This document shows, piece after piece, positions 10,101 through 19,200 of a DNA stretch of 45,288 nucleotides. This DNA is from a virus. A program made the position numbers and the translations under genes. Position 1 is the stretch's first letter. Each line of letters begins with the position of its first letter. Where the stretch lies: the IMG/VR virus record IMGVR_UViG_3300047157_000142, positions 1 to 45,288 of that record. One strand, given 5' to 3'. The notes beneath the pieces were generated by a model. The model had not been told where the DNA came from. It saw nothing but the letters and a program-made list of their open reading frames with translations, and made no database searches.

Positions 10101-11934
10101 CCTCAAGAACATCATCTACAACTTGTTTTCCTTTGTTTAATATTTTTAAAGTAGGTAATGCACCTAGTGAAACTTCAAGAGCAGCGTACCCAGCAGAAAC
10201 TGCAAGTTTTTCTAAACGAGATGTTTTTTCAGCAAATGGCATTTCATCTTCGTTATACATTGTTCTCATTTGTTGTTGATAAGAATCTAAACCAACACCT
10301 GTCATACCTAGCCCATAACCTCCATAATATAACATAGCTAATGTACCTCCTTGACCTATTAATTCTTGGGTAAAAAACTTACCAAAATTTGTTCCACTAG
10401 AAAAACCTTCTTCTAAAGTAATATCTCCAACATACTTGTCTTGATATTGTTTTTCCATTGAATTGTTTAACCAATTTTTAAAACCTCTTAGTTTTTCTAT
10501 AGCCACAAATGGGTTTCCACGCATACCTATTTGATCCATTTTAGAAATTGCATCTACAGTGCCTTCTTCTACTAAACCAGTTTTTTCTAAACCTAATTCA
10601 GCTAAACCAAGGGTAAAATCAGAAGCTAATCCTAGTCCACCAGTTACTACATTTAAAGGTAGTACTCCAAAAATGTTTCTTATTTTTGTTCCAAACTTTT
10701 CTATTTCAGAATAATTTAATTTTAAATAACCTAATAATTCTTCAGAAGTTTTTATATCTATTGGTAAATCTTCTTTTTCTTTTTCAATATCACTTAAAGT
10801 ATTAAAAACATTTTTGTTTTCATCTTGCAATTCTTTTAGCAAATTAAAAGTGGCAATAGGTATAACCTTACCATTCTCTAATTTTACTGTTTTAACTTGC
10901 TTAATTTCTTCGTTGTATTTATTTATTAAATTATTATAAAGTTTTATGCTAGAATCAGTAAACAACATAGAAGGATCTCCCATGTCTTCAATTCTTTTTT
11001 GCAGTATTTCTACAACCTCTATATCTCCTAACCCTTCTACATCAAACTTGTAATCAGGATCATTTATTTTTTCTGTTATATTTTTTAAATTAATAAAGTT
11101 AGCACTTTTAGTATATTTGTCATAAAGCACATCTTCTTCTTGTTGTAGCTTGTCAAAAGCCGCTTTATTTTTTATATATTTATTAGCTTCGTAAGGAGCT
11201 AAAGCTTCTCTTTCTTTATTTGTTAGTGTTTGTAAATAATCTTGAGTTTTCTTTTTTAATAAAGCACTTTTTTCTTTAGTTTTTACCATGTAAGAAGCTA
11301 AAGCTTGTATTTGCTCCGTGCTAGGTTTTTCTATAGGTTTCCAGGTAAGGCCATATTTATTAGGATTAGTAAGCATGTTAGTAGCTTCATCTAATTCTTT
11401 TTTATAAGGAATTATAGTTTCTGTTTTTGTTCCTTTTGTTATTGGCACGTAGCCTCTTGACGTAAGAACATACTCAACATCTTGTTTAGTTTCTTCGTAT
11501 GGTGTGAAATCTACAGGTATTGTATAGCCACCCGGTATTTTTTTACCATTTTCATCTATAGTGTCTTTTTCTTTTTCAAATAAAAGATTTTCAGCATCTG
11601 AAAATTGTATAGCTTTTTCAAAATCTGTTACAAACTTTTCTCCTTCAGGATCTGTTTCTAGTAAAGCTACAGGTTTTAAATCTAAATCTAACTTATCTCT
11701 TGTAAACTCCGAGGAACCAGCTACCGAATTGGATGCCGTATCTTTTTCTGGTGTTACAGGCGCATCCGTCCCCACAACACCGTCTTCCTTTACTTCAACT
11801 TCTTCAAAAAGTTCAGCTTTAGGATTATCTTTTAAAAACGTATCTACTGTATCTTCAGGTATATCATATATCTTCTCTTCACCATCTTTCATTACCTTAT
11901 ACGCAATTGTTTTAGGGTCTTGTAGTTCTATCAT
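4186..11934 (-). CDS. Giant 2582-residue polyvalent-type internal virion protein with zincin motif
   Basis: Very large multidomain protein of the kind podoviruses package and inject with their DNA (polyvalent proteins). An HExxH zinc-protease motif, GIHEMGHTLFAE, has its residues at H980, E981 and H984. The N-terminal third carries Gly-rich hydrophobic stretches (for example near residues 425-450, 525-550 and 670-700, including VVGGMIGSVISASPYVVGAT) that could enter a membrane. The middle is long and charged, with EHAMPATAAYMYLMD near residue 1740. The C-terminal 450 residues (DTLTGRFVDWLNGSVGAIMF, then ANTPAQYARIMQKA and SKILYYGMIQNVIFNALQQA) resemble the large-polyvalent-protein-associated C-terminal domain as I remember it. 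The last 30 residues are Ser/Arg-rich and basic. No polymerase motif was recognised. It is last in the tail and internal-protein run, as expected for an ejected protein. Confidence 0.8.
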   Translation of the reverse strand: MIELQDPKTIAYKVMKDGEEKIYDIPEDTVDTFLKDNPKAELFEEVEVKEDGVVGTDAPVTPEKDTASNSVAGSSEFTRDKLDLDLKPVALLETDPEGEKFVTDFEKAIQFSDAENLLFEKEKDTIDENGKKIPGGYTIPVDFTPYEETKQDVEYVLTSRGYVPITKGTKTETIIPYKKELDEATNMLTNPNKYGLTWKPIEKPSTEQIQALASYMVKTKEKSALLKKKTQDYLQTLTNKEREALAPYEANKYIKNKAAFDKLQQEEDVLYDKYTKSANFINLKNITEKINDPDYKFDVEGLGDIEVVEILQKRIEDMGDPSMLFTDSSIKLYNNLINKYNEEIKQVKTVKLENGKVIPIATFNLLKELQDENKNVFNTLSDIEKEKEDLPIDIKTSEELLGYLKLNYSEIEKFGTKIRNIFGVLPLNVVTGGLGLASDFTLGLAELGLEKTGLVEEGTVDAISKMDQIGMRGNPFVAIEKLRGFKNWLNNSMEKQYQDKYVGDITLEEGFSSGTNFGKFFTQELIGQGGTLAMLYYGGYGLGMTGVGLDSYQQQMRTMYNEDEMPFAEKTSRLEKLAVSAGYAALEVSLGALPTLKILNKGKQVVDDVLEAGTRTLFNKGVGDFMLTGIKAAGYGMALEAPTEGLTVLGQNGIDIVRGVKTPNQIMENVDHATVVGGMIGSVISASPYVVGATYSLFSDYNSYEGYRKNLKEVTNLHKQTVGMDKRTTEYKIIKKQIDNLEAKNDIILQNVESKITNKLTKEGFYAFRDATKRQEQIRNEAKEIDEKYKAKKITKENRETALESLLGEFQSLELARRDFKESFTMNIGLLSQEEQVKYEQAARLNLESTGKDFTNQDVRVEAEKIWQKETFDKNSEKDWLTIKRFNKSGINTSYAMSDSNSESVQKFKEALDARVADTNHPMDEAEAKKLLNEFKTGINNGTLNGVNLLTFDKDGKRVYDIIVDRTNAIKNGKTSTGIHEMGHTLFAETISTNSDAFKLVALNVLGWLKINNKKAYTRIMERVKNESNYDEVLTNFLEEVPRMQLEAKNNKGLLAILSQGLPDAISDATGGSSNFNLKGGVDTVDFLTTLANKLKTGKLTIAEIKQLKKGVELEGVVDLVEETTETKVSESKTPATTLAKEVIEVGGFDNLTAAKQQDLRKQYNDIAIKALGFLQGKGIPGKPKITKADATSFVAAQMPSIISRYKKGEFSTWVNANIKPKRQAFYQQELEGKAVETRLSDERARELKSTEAADSSIALQERAKSEAKTDVKRIDVLKSKRTQGKVDQIKKAVTLKPAEIASGLTFKNISDKYAGPVGEIIYDIPANKITTNDTLTYATKVVDGIPQASEASKIQSKFNDLQETKNFIKTLPPENVSQDTAVVGKQGVIKDVSREFQGISLGLKGRVLNYFYEKTGKRSKGLTSQPGVWKLKPQFLNPTDATVTKLQRDMGITDRGELNIPIKGKARTEFGTFIKGIAKLDSALIALRAATQNIEGSTVKTAKPKQQIIADASAGKSKLMFSKINENVGDLIDALDNPNFDIDKSIDKILERNGVGPTYTFKTTEDVDNYVAALKKFVLPLMPRDFWFGKPNKKTGKYGTEFTPGIRSKSSWYNLYNEYYKPQMELLRNLPDSAFGAKIDGVTDFKRSGYSTIFKNPEVIRRNQKNGKIAEYNKKVGLIHKALWKRITETIRNDKESARAIGNYLKLTGSQSNHWHKAGAEFVAFSTKLTKRKKGESKYEYEHAMPATAAYMYLMDVALHKDYNFESAYLAVMDNYKLIALDKAMDDKLRIAGLQRGMQKGWRLGENYWWQRYFNTQVAAVDGGINPQSLEMTNGRLMGDQLGIDTNGRRTTPQLRKSESKAKTFNENILPNNIKFSKSATNQTVLDEMQKLDTEAQQARLRKSETEDLSGQFNSIIERATGIGKEKVYGETKARAVGAGKGKFNLLGIPPSAQDFVGLTRYFAGKGKDGDATIAWVKENFLDPFARANIDISNARVALANDYKALKNLLKVNNKGLNKKIVGEPYTVGNAVRVYTWGQQGMTIPGLSKADQKILEDYVKADENLMTFAEQLISINKDNGYPKPQDGWLAGTITTDLLSGLNTVVRAKYLEQWQENVNQVFTPENMNKLEAAYGNGYRKALQNILNRMKTGSNRGAMGDTLTGRFVDWLNGSVGAIMFFNMRSAVLQTISAVNFVNFTDNNLFKAAAAFGNQPQYWRDVIDLMNSDYLVERRNGLKINVNEADIAEIAAESKNKAKAFISKLLKIGFLPTQIADSFAIASGGATFYRNRYKSLKKLGLTDAQAKDQAFLDFREIAEENQQSSRPDRISAQQAGPMGRIILAFANTPAQYARIMQKAASDLKNRRGDDKTNISKILYYGMIQNVIFNALQQALFVMAFGDEEPNEEAKNKKYTGIVNGMADSLLRGLGFHGAAISSIKNAIIKLAQGGKAQDAAIEMLDISPPISSKIGKLRSAGRTWDWNKKEIYEKGWSFDNPAWLASGQVVSAATNIPLDRGIRKLQNLKDASDAENEEWMRVANALGWQKWELEWDKDKKKKPKKQTSSRRSTRSSSTRTGSRRTTRN

Positions 11935-11943
11935 TATTTAAAT

Positions 11944-13569
11944 TTAATTTCTAGCAAATATATCGTACGGATCTTTTACTTCCTTTTTCTCAGTTCCTAG
12001 CTTTTCATAAGCATCATCAGTTTTTTTACCACCAGCTAGTAGATACATTGCTTTCTTTAAAGCAACATCACTTAAGCCAGCTAAAGGTATTTGAACAGCG
12101 TCACTATCAGGAGCACCTATAACTTTTAAAGGAATAAAATCTTTACCACCATCGCTAATTATTTTACTATAAGTAAAGCCAGGTCCAATTTTTAACAACT
12201 CTTGTTGAAACACTTCATCTGGTACAATATCTTGACTTCCTACACCCATATCTATGCCAGGTCTTTTTGTATCAAAGGTTAATAAGTCTTCACCTAAAGT
12301 TTTTAGCATGTCATTTTTATCTTGTCTTTTTTTATCTCCCTCTGACAGTTTTTCAGGTCCTTCTACTTCTCTTCCAACTAAACCACCTTCTATTTCTCTT
12401 TTTTTAACCATTGCAATAGCATATTCTAATCTTTTATAAGATTCTTCTGTTAAACCATATGCTGTAGAAGGATCAGGTTCAAGTGTTCCAACAAAATCAT
12501 CTAGTTCTTCCGGTAAAATATCATCTACATAACTTTGCATTCTGTTTATACCTATACCTAAACTTCCCATTTCAGCATCACCGCTTTTAACTATACCACC
12601 TATTCTAGCCTGTAAAGTTCCACTTAATTTAGCTCTTAATGCTTCTACTGATATTTTAGGTATTTCAAGTTTTATACCTCCTCTATCCACAATTTCAGTT
12701 TCTTTAGTCATTATGCTTAGTAAACCGCTTGAAGGTATTTTACCTTTATAGTTCAAAGAACCATCTTTAGTTATTTCCAAATCATTTAGGGTATTGGTTA
12801 CAACTTTAGATATATTAGGATTTGTAACAACACTTTCCGTGCCAAAATCTTTATTAATATTATATGTTCTTTGTGGTATATTTCTAAAGTCAGCAACTTC
12901 TTCTCCTGTAAAATTTTCAAACTTTTTGCCAAACGATGCAAATATATTATACGCGCCCATTTTTCCACCCTCGCCTTTTAATCTTTTAATACTAAAATTT
13001 CTGTTTACAGGTTTAGTATTTGGTAGAGTTGACAAAACATCTCCGACTAAGCTTGGTTGGGTTTGTGATGCTGATAATCCAAAGTTTATTAATTCATCAC
13101 CGTCATAACTTTGTTCAGACCCTATACTGTTTTGGCCTTGTGAAAAATCTGATCTTATACCTACAAAATTTTCTAAACCTTGTTCTAAACCTACATTAAA
13201 GAAAGTTTCTAAAGCATTAAGCTCATCTTTTAATTCAAAATATTCTGATGAACCGCTAGTCATGTTCATTAATCTAGTCTTAACATCTGCAGCTTTATCT
13301 ATAAGTTCGTTTAACCGAGGGCTTATCTCAGAACTCATATCAAAATCTTTTAAAGACTTGTTTACAAGAGTTAAATATTCAGATCCAAATTTAACTCTAT
13401 TATTAGCGTCTAGTAAATTTTGTTTTTTTCTAGCTTTAGCCTCTGCTCTTCTTCTATCTCCTCCCTGCTGAAGTGCTTTAGCTACATTTTGACCAATGCT
13501 TGCTATAGCTTGAGCATAGTATTTTGCAGATTCTGTATTTACTACAACTTGTGGATTTTCGTATGACAT
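11944..13569 (-). CDS. Internal virion or structural protein
   Basis: 541 residues, no family recognised with certainty. It opens MSYENPQVVVNTESAKYYAQ, followed by a basic patch (DRRRAEAKARKKQ, about residues 38-50) and long alpha-helical segments. A later part contains EELDDFVGTLEPDPSTAYGL and charged linkers. No signal peptide or membrane span is seen. Its position, between a Gly/Ala-rich internal-type protein and the 2582-residue protein, matches the internal core or ejection-protein cluster of podoviruses (three consecutive genes, as in T7 gp14-gp15-gp16). I therefore infer an ejection or core protein; this is context only. Confidence 0.6.
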   Translation of the reverse strand: MSYENPQVVVNTESAKYYAQAIASIGQNVAKALQQGGDRRRAEAKARKKQNLLDANNRVKFGSEYLTLVNKSLKDFDMSSEISPRLNELIDKAADVKTRLMNMTSGSSEYFELKDELNALETFFNVGLEQGLENFVGIRSDFSQGQNSIGSEQSYDGDELINFGLSASQTQPSLVGDVLSTLPNTKPVNRNFSIKRLKGEGGKMGAYNIFASFGKKFENFTGEEVADFRNIPQRTYNINKDFGTESVVTNPNISKVVTNTLNDLEITKDGSLNYKGKIPSSGLLSIMTKETEIVDRGGIKLEIPKISVEALRAKLSGTLQARIGGIVKSGDAEMGSLGIGINRMQSYVDDILPEELDDFVGTLEPDPSTAYGLTEESYKRLEYAIAMVKKREIEGGLVGREVEGPEKLSEGDKKRQDKNDMLKTLGEDLLTFDTKRPGIDMGVGSQDIVPDEVFQQELLKIGPGFTYSKIISDGGKDFIPLKVIGAPDSDAVQIPLAGLSDVALKKAMYLLAGGKKTDDAYEKLGTEKKEVKDPYDIFARN

Positions 13570-13578
13570 AATTATTTT

Positions 13579-14392
13579 TTATCTATTACCTAAGTAAGCA
13601 GCACCTAGTGTTCCTATAGAAGTAAGCCCAGCAGCATACATTGCATCAGCGCCCTGGTTTGCAGCTACAGCAGCTTGAGCTTCTCCAGTAATTTGAGCTT
13701 GTTTTCTATTTAACTGTTCTGTTTCTCTTTTGTCTCTTGCATTAAACATGAATTGCTCACCAGCAACACCTGCTTGCTGCACCCTGGCTGCTTCACTCAT
13801 ACCTATTGTTTGTAATCTTTGAGCTTCTTGCATTTTTAACATTTCTAACTTAGACTCTCCTTGAGCTCTTAGCTTATCGTTTTGAGCCTCTTGTTGTTCA
13901 ATGTTGGCTGCAACTCCTTTTTTACTTTGTAAAGCGGCTTGAGCTAAAGCTGTTGCACCACCAGCACTAGCACCAGTAGCTCTTAATGTATCTAATGTAT
14001 TAGCTAAAGCTATATCAGTTTGTTCTATTTGTATATCAGCTGCTTTAGTTGCTACACCTAAATTTGCGTAAGGATTTGAAACCATATTACTTAAATCTTT
14101 AGCCATGCCAGATAAATTAGTTATACCCGCATAAGGATTTATAATAGTTTGTCTTTTGTTTTCAAGTATATTTAGCTCATTAGTTAAAACTCTTTTTCTT
14201 TCTTCTGCTCTACGAGCTGCTCTTCTTTTAGCTCCACCACCGAATATAGATGTTAAAGCGCTAACAGCCATTAGACCCCATCCAACAGGTCCTAAAGCCG
14301 CTCCTACTGCTCCTAATCCTCCAGCTCCCGCTGCCGCAGCTCCACCACCGGCTCCTCCAGCAATGACACTGCCCGCTTCCACCTAATCCCAT
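13579..14392 (-). CDS. Gly/Ala-rich internal virion protein, likely one-base frameshift at the start
   Basis: The uninterrupted frame starts only with GTG at 14380-14382. An ATG at 14390-14392 opens MGLGGSG in another frame, and removing one base of the GCCC at 14371-14374 joins them as MGLGGSGSVIAGGAGGGAAA, a far more natural N-terminus of a 270-residue protein. Residues up to about 55 are Gly/Ala-rich and hydrophobic (GLMAVSALTSIFGG), then basic (AKRRAARRAEERKR), then a long Ala/Gln-rich helical region (about 80-240), and a hydrophobic end (AAGLTSIGTLGAAYLG). This membrane-active plus helical design is like small ejected core proteins such as T7 gp14. The assignment is by architecture and neighbourhood. 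Confidence 0.65.
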
Positions 14393-14428
14393 AATATATA
14401 TATTGATTTATTAAACATAATGTAAATT

Positions 14429-16180
14429 TTAATATGATGATTCTACAACGTTTGAAGCTATAGAAAATAATTCTTTTTTAATTGATGATGTGTCAAATTG
14501 TGTTGTTGCAGATATTTTTAACTTAACAGTTGAAAAGAAACCTTTAACACCACTAACAGAATTGCCAAATATAATCTCTCCTTGAGCTGGATTAGAAGCA
14601 TTTATAAGATTTGCAAAAAACTTGTTTTCTTTTTTCTTAAAATTGTTAGAAAATAAAGCTCCTTCTAAACCGACTAAAGTTGTTTGTGGTTGATATACAC
14701 CTATTGGTAAAGATGAATCGCTAGAGCTGCCTATAAAGCTGTCTAGTTCCCAGCCAGGACCTCCTTCATAATTTACAGTTTGGAAAACTTTAACAACAGA
14801 TGGTTGCGAATTTAAAACCACAGTAACATCTGATTGATATGTTGTGCCATAAAAATTAGCATAAGTACCTAAATAATGTTGATAAAGTTTACCACTGTTA
14901 AAAGTATAATATAAATTGTTTAAACTAAACGCCCTTGTAGGTTTAAAATCTAAAAATGATGTCCAACCTTTTACACCTTCATCAAATACTAAAGTTTTAT
15001 ATCCTGAACCCTGTATTGATAATATGTAATTTTTTGCGTGATTATCCCATGATCCAATTAATTTTAAATTACCTAGAGCAGAAAGTTGATCTCTAAAAAA
15101 GTCATGCATACCATAAGAGGATATTTCTGTTATACCATCTTTTGACAACCTTAACACGCACCCTCTTTTTTTATCTGTAAAATATTTTCTATAACCATAC
15201 ACAGCAAAACTTTCTGGATTAGTGCTAATACCATACTCACCACCATAAGCAACTATTTGACCTATAACTAGCTGTGTCGATGTTATAGACGCATTTCCTT
15301 CAGCTGAATATATAGCGTCTTTATCTATTAAAGCTCTACTGACTTTATCTTCTTGAAATATAATTAAATTAGTATCTTCAGCATATAGTCTTTGTATAGA
15401 ACCATTTGCTGGATCAGCAGATCTAGTTATATCTTTTCCTACAGAAAATTGATTAGTATTATTTATACCTGTTCTAGAATTAAAAATACCTGAATATATC
15501 AATGTACTTATCCTATTTTGTTGAGCAGAAGTGTCTTCGACTAAGTAAGCTTTTACACCAAAATCAACTGATGTATTGTTATAACCACCTCTTATTCTTG
15601 ATTCCTCTTCATACCAAGACGTTGCATTGTCATTTACATAACCACCAGGTATATTAGGACCAGCTGCTCTGCCGGTAAATGTTAGACTATCACTAGCTGC
15701 AATATTAATACTAGATGTATATGTAAGCGAAGCGTTTAAAGCTAAATTAGCAGCTTGATTTAACACGTAGACCAATCCAGCATTAGTAACAGATTCTATA
15801 TAAGTATTAGCAGTAACACCTGTTCCAGTAACTTTCATTCCAGCAACAACATTTTGGTTAGCTGCTGTTAAAGTTAATGTGGTTCCTGTTGAAGCTGAAT
15901 TAGCGTTGGTAGTTGTAGATAAAGCAGGAGTGCTAACTGTAACCGTAGCACCATCTCTAGCTGTAACAGTAACTACACCAGACGCAAAACCAGTTGTATT
16001 AGTATTATTAGTAACCGTTTGACCAGCGCCTATACCAATAGTATTAGCTGGTATTAATATAATAGTTGTATCAACAGCTGTGTTTGTAGCACCAACATTT
16101 GTAGTCTTTACATCAGTAATACTCTTGATCTTTTTTAACCAGAATGTGTTAAAGTATTTAACTTCTAATGTAGCTGCCAT
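14429..16180 (-). CDS. Tail protein, beta-rich, with embedded GMxV module
   Basis: 583 residues, next to and in the same direction as the nozzle-like tail gene. The N-terminal part (about 35-160) is Thr/Ala/Asn-rich and contains the repeated module NVVAGMKVTGTGVTANTYIE also seen in other virion proteins here. The rest looks like propeller or nozzle repeats: GNASITSTQLVIGQIVAYGG, ESFAVYGYRKYFTDKKRGCV, LRLSKDGITEISSYGMHDFF and KGWTSFLDFKPTRAF. These resemble the C-terminal half of tail nozzle or stabilisation proteins, so it may act with, or be an evolutionary split from, the product of 16213-20702. The role is inferred as a tail component at the distal tube; no enzymatic motif is seen. Confidence 0.65.
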   Translation of the reverse strand: MAATLEVKYFNTFWLKKIKSITDVKTTNVGATNTAVDTTIILIPANTIGIGAGQTVTNNTNTTGFASGVVTVTARDGATVTVSTPALSTTTNANSASTGTTLTLTAANQNVVAGMKVTGTGVTANTYIESVTNAGLVYVLNQAANLALNASLTYTSSINIAASDSLTFTGRAAGPNIPGGYVNDNATSWYEEESRIRGGYNNTSVDFGVKAYLVEDTSAQQNRISTLIYSGIFNSRTGINNTNQFSVGKDITRSADPANGSIQRLYAEDTNLIIFQEDKVSRALIDKDAIYSAEGNASITSTQLVIGQIVAYGGEYGISTNPESFAVYGYRKYFTDKKRGCVLRLSKDGITEISSYGMHDFFRDQLSALGNLKLIGSWDNHAKNYILSIQGSGYKTLVFDEGVKGWTSFLDFKPTRAFSLNNLYYTFNSGKLYQHYLGTYANFYGTTYQSDVTVVLNSQPSVVKVFQTVNYEGGPGWELDSFIGSSSDSSLPIGVYQPQTTLVGLEGALFSNNFKKKENKFFANLINASNPAQGEIIFGNSVSGVKGFFSTVKLKISATTQFDTSSIKKELFSIASNVVESSY

Positions 16181-16212
16181 AATTTATTATCACTCATTTT
16201 TAATTAATATTA

Positions 16213-19200
16213 CTAACTTATAGTAGTTGTGTCTACAGTGTAAGGAAATGTTAAAGCTAAAGCGTTCTTCTGAGATTGAGCATTGGCTAAATTACCACAA
16301 TTGTAAATATAAGAATCAGTACCCCAGCTTGGCGGGTTATAAACTTTTCCAGCTAATCCAGTGCCTGTAGTAAATCTAGCACTAAAAGAGTATTTATAAT
16401 TAACACCACCTTCATTGTAAGGACTTGCTTGTTTCATTCTATATGATAAATAGTTTGTATGAGTTACACCATTACTATCCGTTGCATCTGTGGTAAAATT
16501 ATACGGGTTTGTTAAGGAACTAGTTTGGAAAAAACTGATTAACATATTGACCATAAGGTACATTTGAATAAGCTGTATTAGTACCAAAACTACAAGTGTT
16601 ACCCGTACTAGAAGTTCCACTCATACCATATTGATATGTTGTAGCTGATGGTGAAACATTTGTACCGTCGTCTATAACACACGATGCATAATTTAAATCA
16701 CTAGAGTTACAATAAGCTATTAAAGCTTGATCTGCAGTTTGTGATATAGTAGTTGTCATGTCTTTAGCAACTATTAAATATTCACCAGGTGTATTGTAAG
16801 CCATTACATATTGTAAATAATAACTATCTGTTTGAGAAAAAGTTTGTAATCTTACGGCTTGACCTGCACTTCTTTGTATACCACCAGCTCTTATAGTATG
16901 GTTGTTAATATCTGCTATAACAGCCCAAGCTTGGGTGTTGTTAGTTCTATGATAAACTCTCCAACTATCGATTGTTCCTTCTATTCCACTAGGTGGGTTT
17001 ACTCCTGAAGTATAATTTAACTGCATGTTCATAGATAAAGCAACAGTACCCTGTGTTAAAGCATTACCCAATCTATGTATTGTATAGCAATCAGTGTATG
17101 TTGAATTTGTGTATGCACCAGTTGATGCGTTTGTTGGTTCACAACCTGATGGCCAACCTGTACCTTTTAAATAAGTTTCTCTAGTTGCACCACTTGACGT
17201 GTTGTTTGATAAATACCAAACAGCAGTTATACTGCCGCCAACCGATTGATATGGCGCTATACTTGCTTGGTTAGGATATTGCGCACTCGCATCATTAACT
17301 CTGTCTTTACAAAATGAAGCAACACCTGAATTAGTAGGTGTAGGCCCAATTCTTATTGATTGATTTCCTGTTATAGTTCTTCCACCAGCACCTTGAGTAC
17401 CGCTTGAAACAGCATCTTTTAGTGTTATAGTTAAATTGTATAATCCGTTAGGTGTATTATTAGGTGTTTGTGTTAATTCACCAGTTGTAGCGTTTAATTG
17501 AAAAGCAGGTTGACCGTTAACAGTATTAGTAGGGTTTCCTGCAGTTATAGTCCACTCTAATTGACTTTCTTTTTCAGCTGTAGTATTACTAGCGTTAGTT
17601 CCATTAAATGCAGTAAGTTTTGGTGATATAACAGTTTGATCTACAGTTTTTGTTATCAAACTTAATGCGGGATCAAATAAAGGATCTTTATTTATTAAAG
17701 TACCACTTATAGAAATAGTGTTTGCATTAGCTGGTGTTGCGGTAGGGGTTACTGTTATTGCAAAAGTATAATCATCTAAAACAGCAGAATTATTTTTATA
17801 AGTAAAAAATTTGTTTGATGCGGTTTTGATTTGATATTTATATTGATCAGCTCCGGCAGCTGTTTCTTGATAAAGTGTAAAATAATTAACTACATTGTCG
17901 CTACCATCCGTAACACTCATTGTTGCTGTGCTAGGGTTGTTTAAATCAAAAACCCCACCTTCATTTGTTGTTGGCCAAACTAAATCTGTTATAGCACTAC
18001 CAGGTGCTACGTTTTCTTGAAAACTTGAAAAATCAAAGTTAAAACTAGTTGGTCCTTCAAAACCAGTTGATACATCTTCATTTAAATCAGAAATCATACC
18101 TACAGTTGCAGTTTCCCAAAATATATCTAATAAAGACTCATCAGGCTCTGTTTCATATATAGCTAAAAAAGGAGTCATGTTAGTGTTAACGCTTGTTGTT
18201 GATGTAACACCTATTGAACTTGATGTTGCTAGCCTAGCTATTAAAGGCTTACTATCTATTTGGTATAAATTAGCTTGACCTTCTGTACTTAGATTATCAA
18301 ATTCCATATTTGAATCGTTACTTGTAGCAACGCTTATAGCTGTATCAGTACTAGTTCCAGGATAATATTGTATATTGTTTTGCGTATCTGTTGCGGCTGG
18401 CGGTGTACTAGCTGTTAACACATTTGTAACTCTACCAAACAATTGAACTGAACTTCTAAATTGTTTTTGATCAGGTCCAACCTCAGATAAATCTCTAGGA
18501 ACTTTATTTATGTTATCATTTATTAAAACAATATTTGCAGTTTTATCATCTTCACCAGTAGGAAAAGGTACAATTGGTGTTGCTGTTGCACCTGTTTGAT
18601 CAGGATAACCGTTTAATATACCTGGTAAGTATACGTTATAATAATCTTGTTGAGTTTGCTTAACAACAACTTTATACGAATACCAACCTGTAGGATTTAT
18701 ATTATAAGACCATTTTATATCAGAAGCATTTTGAAAATTATTTAAATAAGAACTGTTTATTTGCCCTGTTGTAGTGACTCTATATATTCCAGCTGAAGGT
18801 GTATTTGGTTGGACATTGCTAACATAAACATAGTCAGTAAACTCTCCTCTTAAATAATTAGTTGTTGCAGGTATTACATTATTAACACCAGCTGAACTAC
18901 TTAACTTAAACTGATAAACATTACCTATAATAGTAGCCTCCTCACCAGCGGTATCAGAAATCATAAAGCCTTTACCCGTGCCTGTTCTTATAGCATAAAG
19001 ACCAGGTTCTCCTGTAGAAAAATTAGGTTGACTATTACCAGCTTGATTTGATTGTATACCCGGTTCGTTAACAACTACTTGTAATGTATCGCCAAACCAA
19101 TTTTTAATATTTAAATTATCCGCAGCTCTATAGTATGGCGAAAAAATAGTAGAACCTAATTCTTGATTAGTTGATGTTAATGTAACTGGAGATAGTATAA

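Noticed and set aside
4186-11934. N4-type virion RNA polymerase in the giant protein
   Set aside because: I could not find polymerase motifs (T/DxxGR, motif B or the HDS-type catalytic Asp) in the sequence.
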